A stretch of DNA of 64,000 nucleotides, from the NCBI GenBank assembly GCA_965660625.1, contig CBFIAR010000012.1, positions 1-64,000 of the forward strand, written 5' to 3'. The stretch is from Glaciecola sp965660625. Lineage in GTDB: Bacteria > Pseudomonadota > Gammaproteobacteria > Enterobacterales > Alteromonadaceae. Shown here in pieces: positions 26,592 to 35,029 of the stretch. The notes under the pieces are model-generated. The model did no database searches, was not told the origin of the DNA, and worked only from the letters and a program-made list of their open reading frames with translations. Both the position numbers and the translations under genes were made by a program. Numbering within the stretch: the first letter of the stretch is position 1; every line of letters starts with the position of its first letter.

Positions 26592-27231
26592 TGTTTTGTT
26601 GGTGGATGACCAAACGCTAGTGAGGCAAGGCATTAATAGCCTTTTAGGACTTTCAGATATTGTCGACGTAGTTGCACAAGCGAATGACGGGCTGCATGCT
26701 ATTGAAATCATACTTAGCAAAGCCGTTAACGTAGAGATCATTTTGATGGATATTAGGATGCCCAACTTAGATGGCATTCAGACGCTATTAAAGCTAAATG
26801 AACTTTCAATCACAATCCCAGTAATAATGTTAACTACCTTCGATGATCATCAGTCGGTCATAAAAGCCATTCAAGCAGGTGCAAAAGGTTATTTGCTAAA
26901 AGATGTTTCACTGGAAACTTTAGTCAACGCCATTGAGACTGTAAACGCTGGCGAGACACTGATACAACCTGCTATCACTGAAAGACTAATTCAAGGTTTA
27001 CGCGGTATTAAAGGTGACTTTGAGGCAAGCGATATGCCCGAAACTTTATCAAACCGTGAAACTGAAATTTTACGCTTAATGGCAGCTGGTTGCAGTAACA
27101 GAGAAATGGCACAAAGCCTGTTTAAATCAGAGGGTACAATTAAGAACCAAGTTTCAAGTATACTTGCAAAATTGGGGGTTCGTGATCGCACCAGAGCAGT
27201 TTTAAAAGCCATAGAGTTGGGTATTATTTGA
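26584..27231 (+). CDS. NarL/FixJ-family response regulator
   Basis: 215 residues: receiver domain with VLLVDDQ at the acidic pocket, the phosphorylated Asp56 in ILMDIRMPNLDG, and the conserved Thr and Lys (MLTTFDD, YLLKD). The C-terminal LuxR-type helix-turn-helix is complete (LSNRETEILRLMAAGCSNREMAQ, then SEGTIKNQVSSILAKL). It pairs with the kinase just upstream. Likely binding sites are the AAGTCATG repeats before the kinase gene. Confidence 0.93.
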   Translation: MINVLLVDDQTLVRQGINSLLGLSDIVDVVAQANDGLHAIEIILSKAVNVEIILMDIRMPNLDGIQTLLKLNELSITIPVIMLTTFDDHQSVIKAIQAGAKGYLLKDVSLETLVNAIETVNAGETLIQPAITERLIQGLRGIKGDFEASDMPETLSNRETEILRLMAAGCSNREMAQSLFKSEGTIKNQVSSILAKLGVRDRTRAVLKAIELGII

Positions 27232-27241
27232 GTATGATGAG

Positions 27242-28090
27242 TTGAGTGACGCGTTAAAAACTATTTTATTTTTTGCTGCATTGTTAGGAGGCCTAACTTG
27301 GTTCTTTTCTGCCATGTTAGGCCCTGATACCCGCGGAGTAAACCGTTTAAATAGTGGTGTCATTCAATACTTTGGCCCTATCGATATAGAGCGAGTGGAA
27401 AAGTTCAAAAAGCTCTATAGGCCTGGCGACCGCCTATTAGTAAATAGCAATGGCGGTAGTCTTTACGCTGGCATCGAAATGGGTAAATTCATTCATCAAA
27501 ACAGAATGACGGTGGAGGTGGCAGATCTATGCATTTCTAGCTGCGCCAATTATGTTTTCTTAGCCGGTGAAACCAAAGTACTGAATAAGAATTCTCTAGT
27601 TGTCTTTCATGGCGGACCTAAGCAAGCCAACTTCTTGTCGCTTATGCAGCAGGCTGACGCGTCTAATGCAGAACCTGGCACAACCTTTGGAAGAGCAGAC
27701 TACGAAGGAGTAGTGACTATCGAGTCGGCTTCTGCGCAGCGCCAAGCGTTGGCATCAAATTACGGAAACCCCTGTGCCGTTGGTGAGATCCTGAATGCCT
27801 ATGGTAACTGTGAAGTGTTCACAGCTGAGCAACAGCTCCAATTTTTAATCGATTTGGAAAATCAGTTGTACAGAGACATCAATCCAAATATGGATAGAGA
27901 TATTCCTTACCTTGGTCAAATCGGTGACTATGAGCAGCTATACCTTGCCTATCAATACTATGGTTTTTTTTACAATATAGAGAGCCTTGAGAAACTCGGT
28001 GTATCAAATGTCTATACAAAGGACGGCGAATGGTCGCCGCAAAATAATCCCTTATATGACAAAGTGTATGAGGTCGTGGTAACGCCATAA
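27242..28090 (+). CDS. Membrane-anchored ClpP/crotonase-fold protein
   Basis: 282 residues from a TTG start 10 bases after the response-regulator gene, so probably in the same operon. One N-terminal helix (about 5-22) anchors it with the rest outside the cytoplasm. The fold is ClpP-like: NSNGGSLYAGIEMGKFI (oxyanion-hole glycines) and CISSCANYVFLAG (probable nucleophile Ser with flanking Cys), then VVFHGGP (possible catalytic His). This is the arrangement seen in periplasmic ClpP-class serine hydrolases of unknown substrate. The C-terminal 100 residues are Tyr/Asn-rich and unrecognised. Confidence 0.72.
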   Translation: MSDALKTILFFAALLGGLTWFFSAMLGPDTRGVNRLNSGVIQYFGPIDIERVEKFKKLYRPGDRLLVNSNGGSLYAGIEMGKFIHQNRMTVEVADLCISSCANYVFLAGETKVLNKNSLVVFHGGPKQANFLSLMQQADASNAEPGTTFGRADYEGVVTIESASAQRQALASNYGNPCAVGEILNAYGNCEVFTAEQQLQFLIDLENQLYRDINPNMDRDIPYLGQIGDYEQLYLAYQYYGFFYNIESLEKLGVSNVYTKDGEWSPQNNPLYDKVYEVVVTP

Positions 28091-28148
28091 TTTGCGAAAT
28101 AGAGTGACCTGCTAAGTGACGTACTGAGCAAAGGACGTACTCAACGCC

Positions 28149-29189
28149 CTATAATTTACCCTGAGGCACATCAAAGCTTGCCTCTTGCTGCAACTGCAGT
28201 TCATTTACCGATATACTATTTTCACTATCTGAAATAGACCAGCACCAAAATTGTTCTTTACCAACCTGCTCTGTTTGGGGCGATAAGGTAATGGTTAATT
28301 CACGTGACGGATCGACAGAAAAAGGTGTGGGCAATGGGAATAAAATTTGATCCCAGTGAGTTGGTATATCATTCGGACCCGTGCCAAATTGCACATCAGG
28401 ACTCAGTTGCGCACTGAACCAGCCACACAGAGCAAATATATCGGTTTTTTCACTGGGTATCAGAGTGTTGGTAAATACTCGCGGTGTATCGGTTTTGGTG
28501 ATGGTTCGCATATCCAGCGTGCCCAAAGTGGCGATACTCTCCAACAGACTTTCAGGCTCCAGTGCGACCAAGTCTGATTGCTGAAAAGGCACGTGAGCTA
28601 TGGGTGTAAAGTCGAGCCCATAAGGACTATTTTGCAAAAAACATAAATCATCCAATACAAATTCATCTGTGACGAGACCCACGTGCAGGCTTACTTGGGC
28701 TGGGATCATGGTACCTCCCTCTGCCAAATAACGGTCCCTCACCGTTAACAAAGGCTCTAACATCGCTTCGTAAAATAGGCAGTGTCCCATCCACTCTGAC
28801 ACAATAACGTCAACTTTTTCGTCAAGTTCTAGCGACTGATGATCGTCATGATAAAAATTAATTTTTTCAAAACCATTAGCAATAGCAATGTTTTGAGCGT
28901 TCTTGATAAACGGCGAACGGTCTACTGCTATCACCTTGCTTGCGTTAGCACGAGCCGCAAACATCGACAACACTCCACTACCGCATCCAAAATCGAGCAC
29001 GCTGAAACTTGGCTTCACTACGGCATTAATAGCCTTTGCATAAGCCTCGGTGCGAACAATATCCTGCAGCATGACTTTATGCATAGCTACATCACGGTAG
29101 GACATGCGATGAAGTCCACCACTACCATCTGTTTCGTTGGCGCTGATGTCAGCAGTCGGATTATCATTGTTAGGTTCAGTCATAGCCAT
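28149..29189 (-). CDS. Eukaryotic-type protein arginine methyltransferase
   Basis: 346 residues from the ATG at 29189. All class I PRMT signatures are present: the helix motif around residues 31-50 (Y..H..ML.D.VRT..Y), SAM-binding motif I VLDFGCGSG (64-72), the acidic post-I AVDRS, the double-E loop SEWMGHCLFYEAML with Glu132 and Glu141 nine apart, and the THW loop PTHWDQ (276-281) followed by a beta-barrel domain. It should methylate arginine of proteins using SAM. PRMTs are common in eukaryotes and rare in bacteria. It is divergent from a SEC-C mini-protein gene across a palindrome-rich region. Substrate unknown. Confidence 0.88.
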   Translation of the reverse strand: MAMTEPNNDNPTADISANETDGSGGLHRMSYRDVAMHKVMLQDIVRTEAYAKAINAVVKPSFSVLDFGCGSGVLSMFAARANASKVIAVDRSPFIKNAQNIAIANGFEKINFYHDDHQSLELDEKVDVIVSEWMGHCLFYEAMLEPLLTVRDRYLAEGGTMIPAQVSLHVGLVTDEFVLDDLCFLQNSPYGLDFTPIAHVPFQQSDLVALEPESLLESIATLGTLDMRTITKTDTPRVFTNTLIPSEKTDIFALCGWFSAQLSPDVQFGTGPNDIPTHWDQILFPLPTPFSVDPSRELTITLSPQTEQVGKEQFWCWSISDSENSISVNELQLQQEASFDVPQGKL

Positions 29190-29290
29190 CTTAAGTTCTT
29201 TTTTTGTGTATTCTATCAGGCTGTGGGGTAGCCAGATACTGTTTATATCTCGCAAATTTTGCAAATAACTGAGCGTCAAGTGCACTATCG

Positions 29291-29383
29291 TTAGCGAAAA
29301 CGCTAAATATGCTTATTTCTCCAAATTCTCACCGCCAATTGTTTTTCGATTTTTATCGAAGCTGTTATTATCTCGCCAATAAC
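29291..29383. promoter_or_regulatory. Three palindromes in the PRMT/SEC-C divergent promoter
   Basis: TTAGCGAAAACGCTAA at 29291-29306 and TTCGATTTTTATCGAA at 29345-29360 are perfect 16-base palindromes of the same 6-4-6 geometry, 54 bases apart; GTTATT ... AATAAC at 29364-29383 (6-8-6) follows. They may be operators for a dimeric regulator controlling both genes. Confidence 0.4.
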
Positions 29384-29410
29384 GATAACTAAACCACTTA
29401 CGAGGCAAAT

Positions 29411-29584
29411 ATGACAAATCAACAACGCGCGCACGATGAGGAAGGCCATGTCCATGGTCCTGATTGCAACCATCACCACCATGAGGTGCATACCCCCATA
29501 GTCAGAACCACTGCTAAAATTGGCCGTAACGATGTATGTCCATGCGGCAGTCAGAAAAAGTATAAAAAATGTTGTGGTAAGTAG
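29411..29584 (+). CDS. Histidine-rich SEC-C zinc-binding mini-protein
   Basis: 57 residues. The N-terminal half holds nine histidines (HDEEGHVHGPDCNHHHHEVH region, residues 8-27) and the C-terminal half is a SEC-C motif, CPCGSQKKYKKCC (residues 43-55), which binds zinc as in SecA and YchJ. The start has GAGG five bases upstream. The His-rich arm suggests Zn, Ni or Cu binding. Function unknown; candidates are metal buffering or a ribosome/SecA-linked adaptor. It is divergent from the PRMT gene and precedes the sulfotransferase-like gene by 92 bases. Confidence 0.8.
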   Translation: MTNQQRAHDEEGHVHGPDCNHHHHEVHTPIVRTTAKIGRNDVCPCGSQKKYKKCCGK

Positions 29585-29676
29585 CGTCGGCTTTACTTGT
29601 AATGATGCAGTGCTGTGTGTGCAATTTGAGAGCGGATATTTGTATTATTCTCTCGCAGTAATGAATAGGCTTTAAA

Positions 29677-30618
29677 ATGGAAAAATCGACTATTCTTTTC
29701 ATAGACGAATTGACGGCAGCAGTGCATGCAATTGACCACGCATCAAATCAACATGATACTCAGCAGCAAGAAGCCCAAAAACTCAGGCTGATTATCCACG
29801 CTGGTACACCAAAAACAGGTACCACGAGCTTACAAAACTACTTAGATAAAAAACAACGCAAACTAAGAGGGAAAGGCATTCTCTATCCACATAATTTGGA
29901 AAAATTAACAAATGCTCACGCGCCCAAACACCAATGGTTTGAAAAAAACCTAGTAACAACTAATTTAGAACACTTTTTAGAGAACTTTAAAAATATCCTT
30001 TCTCAAGTAAAAATGAACATCCACACCATCATTCTGTCATCTGAAGGAATTTATAACTACTGGTGGGATTTTCCAGACGCATCGAAAGACGTTTTATCTA
30101 CATTGAGTCAACTCTTTGACGTTGAGTTATGGGTTTGGTTTCGTGACCCTCTCACCTTCATCGAGAGTTATTATAAGCAGTGTATTCGAAACCCTCAGTT
30201 AGACGCTAATCCATGCTACGGCAAAGACTTGTCCTTTGCAGATATGTTACAAATCGACTGGTTTTCTCAACATCTAGATTACCAAGGCTTTGTTAATGAA
30301 TGCCAAACGCTGTTTGGAAAAAATAAGGTATCCGTATTTAACTACAAAGGTGATGTGGTACAAGAAGTTATTGCGAAATTAGGGCTAACGACTCCTCACG
30401 ATAATCCAACCCCAAGGCAAAATAAAAGCCTTAACAGCGCATCCATTAAATTACTAAGAACGATAAATCACTACAACATAAAAGCAAAAGACAAAGAGCA
30501 GTTGATTCCACATTTAAAAGCAATCAATGTGCTACTGGAAAAATATGCAAAGGATACTATTATTGATGCCGCATCAAGAAAGAGAGTGTTAGCGCTGGCT
30601 CGTCCAATTAAATTCTAA
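29677..30618 (+). CDS. Sulfotransferase-like protein
   Basis: 313 residues. Residues about 33-50 contain the PAPS-binding P-loop HAGTPKTGTTSLQ, and the 3'-phosphate binding part is seen as WVWFRDPLTFIESYYKQ (Arg and Ser). The middle has SSEGIYN as a typical strand. This is the general sulfotransferase fold; bacterial members sulfate polysaccharides, glycolipids or small molecules. No glycan gene cluster is adjacent, so the acceptor is unknown. The C-terminal end stops soon after a helix (RKRVLALARPIKF), slightly shorter than many relatives. Confidence 0.78.
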   Translation: MEKSTILFIDELTAAVHAIDHASNQHDTQQQEAQKLRLIIHAGTPKTGTTSLQNYLDKKQRKLRGKGILYPHNLEKLTNAHAPKHQWFEKNLVTTNLEHFLENFKNILSQVKMNIHTIILSSEGIYNYWWDFPDASKDVLSTLSQLFDVELWVWFRDPLTFIESYYKQCIRNPQLDANPCYGKDLSFADMLQIDWFSQHLDYQGFVNECQTLFGKNKVSVFNYKGDVVQEVIAKLGLTTPHDNPTPRQNKSLNSASIKLLRTINHYNIKAKDKEQLIPHLKAINVLLEKYAKDTIIDAASRKRVLALARPIKF

Positions 30619-30712
30619 ACGTTTTTAGCGTGTTGTTGTAATATGTATAATCCATTCAGTGCGTAGCGACATAATAGTAACCATGTACAAGTGCGCATAC
30701 AAGGACATCAGC

Positions 30713-31297
30713 ATGCAGTTAGTAAGCATCATCAGTTTCACTTTGCTTATAAGCTCAATCACCTTTTTCTCATGGAGTACGCAAAATAACACAATGGAAA
30801 ATCGCATAGATTTCAGTAAGTCTACTGAAGCACAAAATTGGATTATTGTTAACGATTCTGTGATGGGCGGGCGTTCACAAGCCGATTTAACTATTGAAAA
30901 CGATATGCTTGTTTTTGCTGGCCATTTATCACTGCAAAATAATGGCGGATTCGCCTCAATCCGAAGAATCTATTCACCTTTAAGCTGGAGTAGCAAAGAA
31001 ACGTTGGAAATAAAAGTAGTTGGTGACGGCCGTAGCTATCAATTCAGACTGCGCACTAACCGAAATGCAGATGGCGTTGCCTATGTGGCAAACTTCACTA
31101 CAAAAAAAGATGAAGTTCAAGTGATCACTTTCGACATTAAAGACTTCAGCCCTCAATATAGAGGAAGGAAAGTGCGAGGCGCGCCAGACCTGAATTTTTT
31201 AGACATTGCACAAATAGGCTTTATGCTGGCAGACAAACATCCCGGGGATTTTGTTTTGCGAATTTCTCTCATTCGACAAATCCCCGAAGTTATATAG
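30713..31297 (+). CDS. CIA30-family protein
   Basis: 194 residues from the ATG at 30713 (AAGGA seven bases upstream), with an N-terminal hydrophobic anchor or signal (residues 1-20). The CIA30/NDUFAF1-type domain shows NDSVMGGRSQADL, FAGHLSLQNNGGFASIR and YQFRLRTN, all typical. In mitochondria this fold helps assemble complex I; bacterial members have no settled role and are carbohydrate-binding-like beta sandwiches. It follows the sulfotransferase gene in the same direction, 95 bases apart. Confidence 0.82.
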   Translation: MQLVSIISFTLLISSITFFSWSTQNNTMENRIDFSKSTEAQNWIIVNDSVMGGRSQADLTIENDMLVFAGHLSLQNNGGFASIRRIYSPLSWSSKETLEIKVVGDGRSYQFRLRTNRNADGVAYVANFTTKKDEVQVITFDIKDFSPQYRGRKVRGAPDLNFLDIAQIGFMLADKHPGDFVLRISLIRQIPEVI

Positions 31298-31572
31298 CAC
31301 TCCGCATTGTTGCAACGTGACACGAAAACCTGTTTTTATGATTAAAACCCTTGAAAATATAAGATAAAAAAATAGTAAGCGCCAACTCAGAGCGGACGTC
31401 ACAACTGTCTCTGAGATTTATCAATAATCATCTTTTACAGTTTATTTATCATTTCTGTTTAAGCGGCTCACGTTTTACTGTATCAATAGAAATACCCACC
31501 CTGTCGCTTGAATACGCAAACTAGAACAGATAACTGTATTCTGCTCACCATTAAATATTTTTGGGATCTTTC

Positions 31573-32886
31573 GTGAACTTCCGATTTTCAACTCTCGCTA
31601 TTTGCTTTTTTGTAGGCAGCACAGCCGCCCATGCCAATGACCCTTTTCAATCTATCGGTGCAAGTATCACGACGGGCAACATAAGCTTGCAACAAAATAT
31701 GTCGAGTATTTCAAATAACCCGGCAGCAGCCTCGTATTTTACCCAAAATGAATCAGGCCTAATGGTCAATATATTGCCGCCGATAGGCGCTGGATATGAA
31801 GTCGGCCAGATTGATTCCTTGATTGATGAGTTAGATGAACTTATCGACATTTTGGAAAACGATAACTTAACGGCACAGGATGCTTTGGACGCAAAAGACA
31901 GGTTCGATCCATTCCTTGAACTAGCCAGCACAGACGGACTTGTTAAAGTAGCTGGGCATGCGGGTATTCCCTTATTTCCAATACTTTATGTCAGCAGCGA
32001 GTTTGGCACATTTACCTTAAATGCAAAAATTAACGGCAGCTTGCGCAGCACTGTGATTGACGACAACATTGACATCATTGGTTTCAATGATAGTTTTGTC
32101 ATCAATACTTCTGCTGCTGTCTATGTCAAAAGCGCGGGCTTAACACAATTCAGCGTTGGCTACAGTCGCCCAGTATGGAAATTCAATGAAGGAGTTTTAC
32201 ATGCTGGCACTACCCTAAATATCAACCGTTTGAGCCTATCTAAAAACATCATCTCGCTCGCAGGACTCGAGGATGGTGAAAATATTGGTGATGCCATTAA
32301 AGATGACTACGAAAATAATGAACAAAGCAGCATTAATTTATCTTCAGATTTAGGGGCGCTTTGGGTAGATGCAAACTACAGCCTAGGCCTTAGCATTAAA
32401 GACATTAATGCACCTGAATACGACTACAAAAGCCTCACTAGTGACTGCAGCCAAGAACAGGGTATTTCATTAGACAACTGTTTAGTTGCTCAAGAAGCGA
32501 TAGCACAGGGCAAAATTAATGGACAAGAAATCTATATAGCAAATGCACAAGCTACCTTTGAAGCGTCCGCTTGGCTCGGTAATGAAAACAAATGGCTGCT
32601 ACATACTGCAATTGACTTAAATGATAAAAACGATCCACTAGGTGATGTCTATCAATGGGCGAGTGTGAGTGTCTCTACACAGTTCAATAACTGGGTGATA
32701 CCGAGTCTGAGAATCGGCTACAGCCAAAATCTGGCGGGTACCGAATTGTCTTATTACAGTGTGGGTATGACTTTATTTAAGCGAGCGCAACTTGATGTTA
32801 GATGGAGCAGCGACAGCGTTGACGTAGACGGCAGTACGACACCTCGTTCTGCGTTTTTCAGCTTTTCAATTCAGTCACAATTTTAA
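31573..32886 (+). CDS. TraF-like (PF13729-type) outer-membrane protein
   Basis: About 437 residues from a GTG at 31573 (GGGATC upstream; TTG at 31561 possible). Signal peptide ends AAHAND. The mature start (NPAAASYF) and long beta-strand pattern ending in IQSQF match the plasmid-transfer TraF-like barrel family, similar in layout to FadL-type porins. The label TraF is historical; no conjugation genes are here. It forms an operon with a large lipoprotein 12 bases downstream. A coiled segment at residues about 80-110 (SLIDELDELIDILEND) is notable. Role inferred only as an outer-membrane protein. Confidence 0.72.
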   Translation: MNFRFSTLAICFFVGSTAAHANDPFQSIGASITTGNISLQQNMSSISNNPAAASYFTQNESGLMVNILPPIGAGYEVGQIDSLIDELDELIDILENDNLTAQDALDAKDRFDPFLELASTDGLVKVAGHAGIPLFPILYVSSEFGTFTLNAKINGSLRSTVIDDNIDIIGFNDSFVINTSAAVYVKSAGLTQFSVGYSRPVWKFNEGVLHAGTTLNINRLSLSKNIISLAGLEDGENIGDAIKDDYENNEQSSINLSSDLGALWVDANYSLGLSIKDINAPEYDYKSLTSDCSQEQGISLDNCLVAQEAIAQGKINGQEIYIANAQATFEASAWLGNENKWLLHTAIDLNDKNDPLGDVYQWASVSVSTQFNNWVIPSLRIGYSQNLAGTELSYYSVGMTLFKRAQLDVRWSSDSVDVDGSTTPRSAFFSFSIQSQF

Positions 32887-32898
32887 AGGTTAAGCTTA

Positions 32899-34872
32899 AT
32901 GAAGACTATCGCAAAATATTCACGTATCGCATTCGCTGTCTTGTTAACACATTCATTGTTTGCATGTGGTGGTGCTAATGAGAATCAAGATGGCATCCTA
33001 CCCAATCAAACCCAGCTTCCCACTGTCGATAGGAGTATACCTATAGCAGGACTTGCTATGGATGGATTTATTGCCAACGGCTTGGTCTGGATTGACATTA
33101 AAGACAACGACAGTGTTGATGGAACAGAGCCAACTGCCTACACCGACTCGCAAGGATATTTTAGCTACAATCCGAATACCGGCGTTAACTACTGCGACGC
33201 TAAACAAGCTCACCTGCAACAATATTGCCTCAAAACGGGATTAACACAAGGCAATGTCGAAATAAAAGTGAGCAAGGGAATTAAAGTCATCAGTGGGGTG
33301 CCTTTTCGTAATGTACTTTCAACAACTGTGAATCTGCCGTCTGCATTAGATAACTTCAACACACTTGTAGCATTAGGCGCAAAACCAGCCGGTGACAGTC
33401 AATTTTGGCAACAACAAGTCGACACCGCCTTAGTTGCTTTGTCGCCACTAGGCACTTTAGCCCATTATTTACCAGAAAATACAAATATTTTAACAGCACT
33501 TACTGTTCTCGGAATTAACTTTGATGTTGATGTTGCAGCCGCTAAATTGATGCAAATGAACTACGTCGAAGGTGTTTTACTCGACACCACCCATGCATAT
33601 CAATTATTAACCACAAACATCATGATATCCACTTTAGTCAATTCGCTCAGCGGGACTTACGATCTTGCTTTTGAAAACGTCGACCTAGGGTATGATGGCT
33701 ACCCAATAAGCACGGCCGATGCAGTCTACAAGGGCCTGGCTATCAGCCTGAGTATGACCGTAAACACACAAAATGGTACCTCACTACTTCTCGCAAATGA
33801 AAAACACCAATGGGCTTCTCAAAGCACTTTATTAACCAATGAACAAGGTTTGCTAAATGAGCAATTTGTGAATGCTTATCGAGCATCAGTAGCAACAGTC
33901 ATTGAAAGTGACATACTTCCGCTCGGCAATACTCTTTCTAGCCAAGCAGAGTTAGACAATATTGCGCAAAACAACGCGCTAACTGAATTTATGACCGCTA
34001 AAATTGATTTAGTTAATAATCTACCTAGGATCAGAGTGCTTCGTAATCCTCTCAGCATAAACGCGAAATCGTTAACGGTAAGTAGTCTGCTGGATCCCGT
34101 GGATATGATAGACAATATAGGTACCCCTTCTCGCCAAGACATGGATTCAGTGACTGAAAGGGTTGGGCAAACAATTAGAGCCCTAATTAATTCCGTTAAT
34201 TCCGATACTGCAATTGACGAATTCGATCGTATATTTAACCCCTTACCAATAAGCGGTGAAACAATCGGAAATGAACCCATCGATGTCGACCTTCAGGCTA
34301 TCGCAAATGCAATTCAAGGGAATATAAGCAACATTAGTGAGTTACCCTCAGGTAGTGATTTTGCTCTAGCTAGCGTGGACAACAGCAGCAGTATATTCAG
34401 TGGTAACCAACTAAGTTTGTCAGGCGTGCAAGATGGTGGAGAGCAAGGCCAAGTAGTGGTTTTCTTTGCAGGGGAGCCTCAAGACAATTCTGGCTCCCTG
34501 ATTATGTGCATTGCCTATCGCAATCTGGATGACGCAAGCGATAATATCAGCGGACAGCGCTTTACTGGCTCTTGGAACACTATTGGTGACAATCAGAATA
34601 GGATATCACTGCTTGCTGAAGGGTTTTCTTTGCAAATGAACATTGCTGGCGAAACAAGAGGCAGCGACATACCATCTGAACAAGATATCGCCAGTTTGAC
34701 TCGCAATCCAAATGAGCTTTATGGCAAGTTTAGATTTACGCTAAATGAAGACAGTGCAACATGGCATTCAGACAACACCTCTATTAATCAAAGCTATGGT
34801 TTACTTAGCACAAGCTCAATTCCAGCCGATGATATCAACTGCGCTAACGCTCTCTCATTCGAAGTTCAGTAA
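32899..34872 (+). CDS. Large lipoprotein of unknown function
   Basis: 657 residues. Lipobox LFAC gives the lipidated Cys23; a mature start of GGANEN (Gly at +2) suggests the outer membrane. Residues 50-100 (AMDGFIANGLVWIDIKDND, then TYTDSQGYFSY) look like a carboxypeptidase-regulatory or SdrD-type beta domain that often begins surface lipoproteins. The remainder is unrecognised, with a final beta-rich region (about 510-657). It is 12 bases after the TraF-like barrel gene and in the same operon, so it probably works with that barrel at the outer membrane. Confidence 0.65.
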   Translation: MKTIAKYSRIAFAVLLTHSLFACGGANENQDGILPNQTQLPTVDRSIPIAGLAMDGFIANGLVWIDIKDNDSVDGTEPTAYTDSQGYFSYNPNTGVNYCDAKQAHLQQYCLKTGLTQGNVEIKVSKGIKVISGVPFRNVLSTTVNLPSALDNFNTLVALGAKPAGDSQFWQQQVDTALVALSPLGTLAHYLPENTNILTALTVLGINFDVDVAAAKLMQMNYVEGVLLDTTHAYQLLTTNIMISTLVNSLSGTYDLAFENVDLGYDGYPISTADAVYKGLAISLSMTVNTQNGTSLLLANEKHQWASQSTLLTNEQGLLNEQFVNAYRASVATVIESDILPLGNTLSSQAELDNIAQNNALTEFMTAKIDLVNNLPRIRVLRNPLSINAKSLTVSSLLDPVDMIDNIGTPSRQDMDSVTERVGQTIRALINSVNSDTAIDEFDRIFNPLPISGETIGNEPIDVDLQAIANAIQGNISNISELPSGSDFALASVDNSSSIFSGNQLSLSGVQDGGEQGQVVVFFAGEPQDNSGSLIMCIAYRNLDDASDNISGQRFTGSWNTIGDNQNRISLLAEGFSLQMNIAGETRGSDIPSEQDIASLTRNPNELYGKFRFTLNEDSATWHSDNTSINQSYGLLSTSSIPADDINCANALSFEVQ

Positions 34873-35029
34873 TGGTAAAATACGTCGATACCAATGCATG
34901 AAAAATGTTGATAGAGGGTAGTTCAAGCCATACAAGTGTATCTAACTGTAAAATAAATGTACGCGGTGTTTGGCAAAGTCAAAATCACAGCGTAGCATAG
35001 TGAGGCAATGTAAATTTGATAAGGGACTA

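Noticed and set aside
31386..31415. Inverted repeat CTCAGAG/CTCTGAG after the CIA30 gene, considered as a terminator
   Set aside because: Seven-base stem with a 16-base loop and no T run; too weak to call.
31573..32886. Conjugation locus suggested by the TraF-like name
   Set aside because: No relaxase, pilus or coupling-protein genes nearby; the family is widespread on chromosomes.
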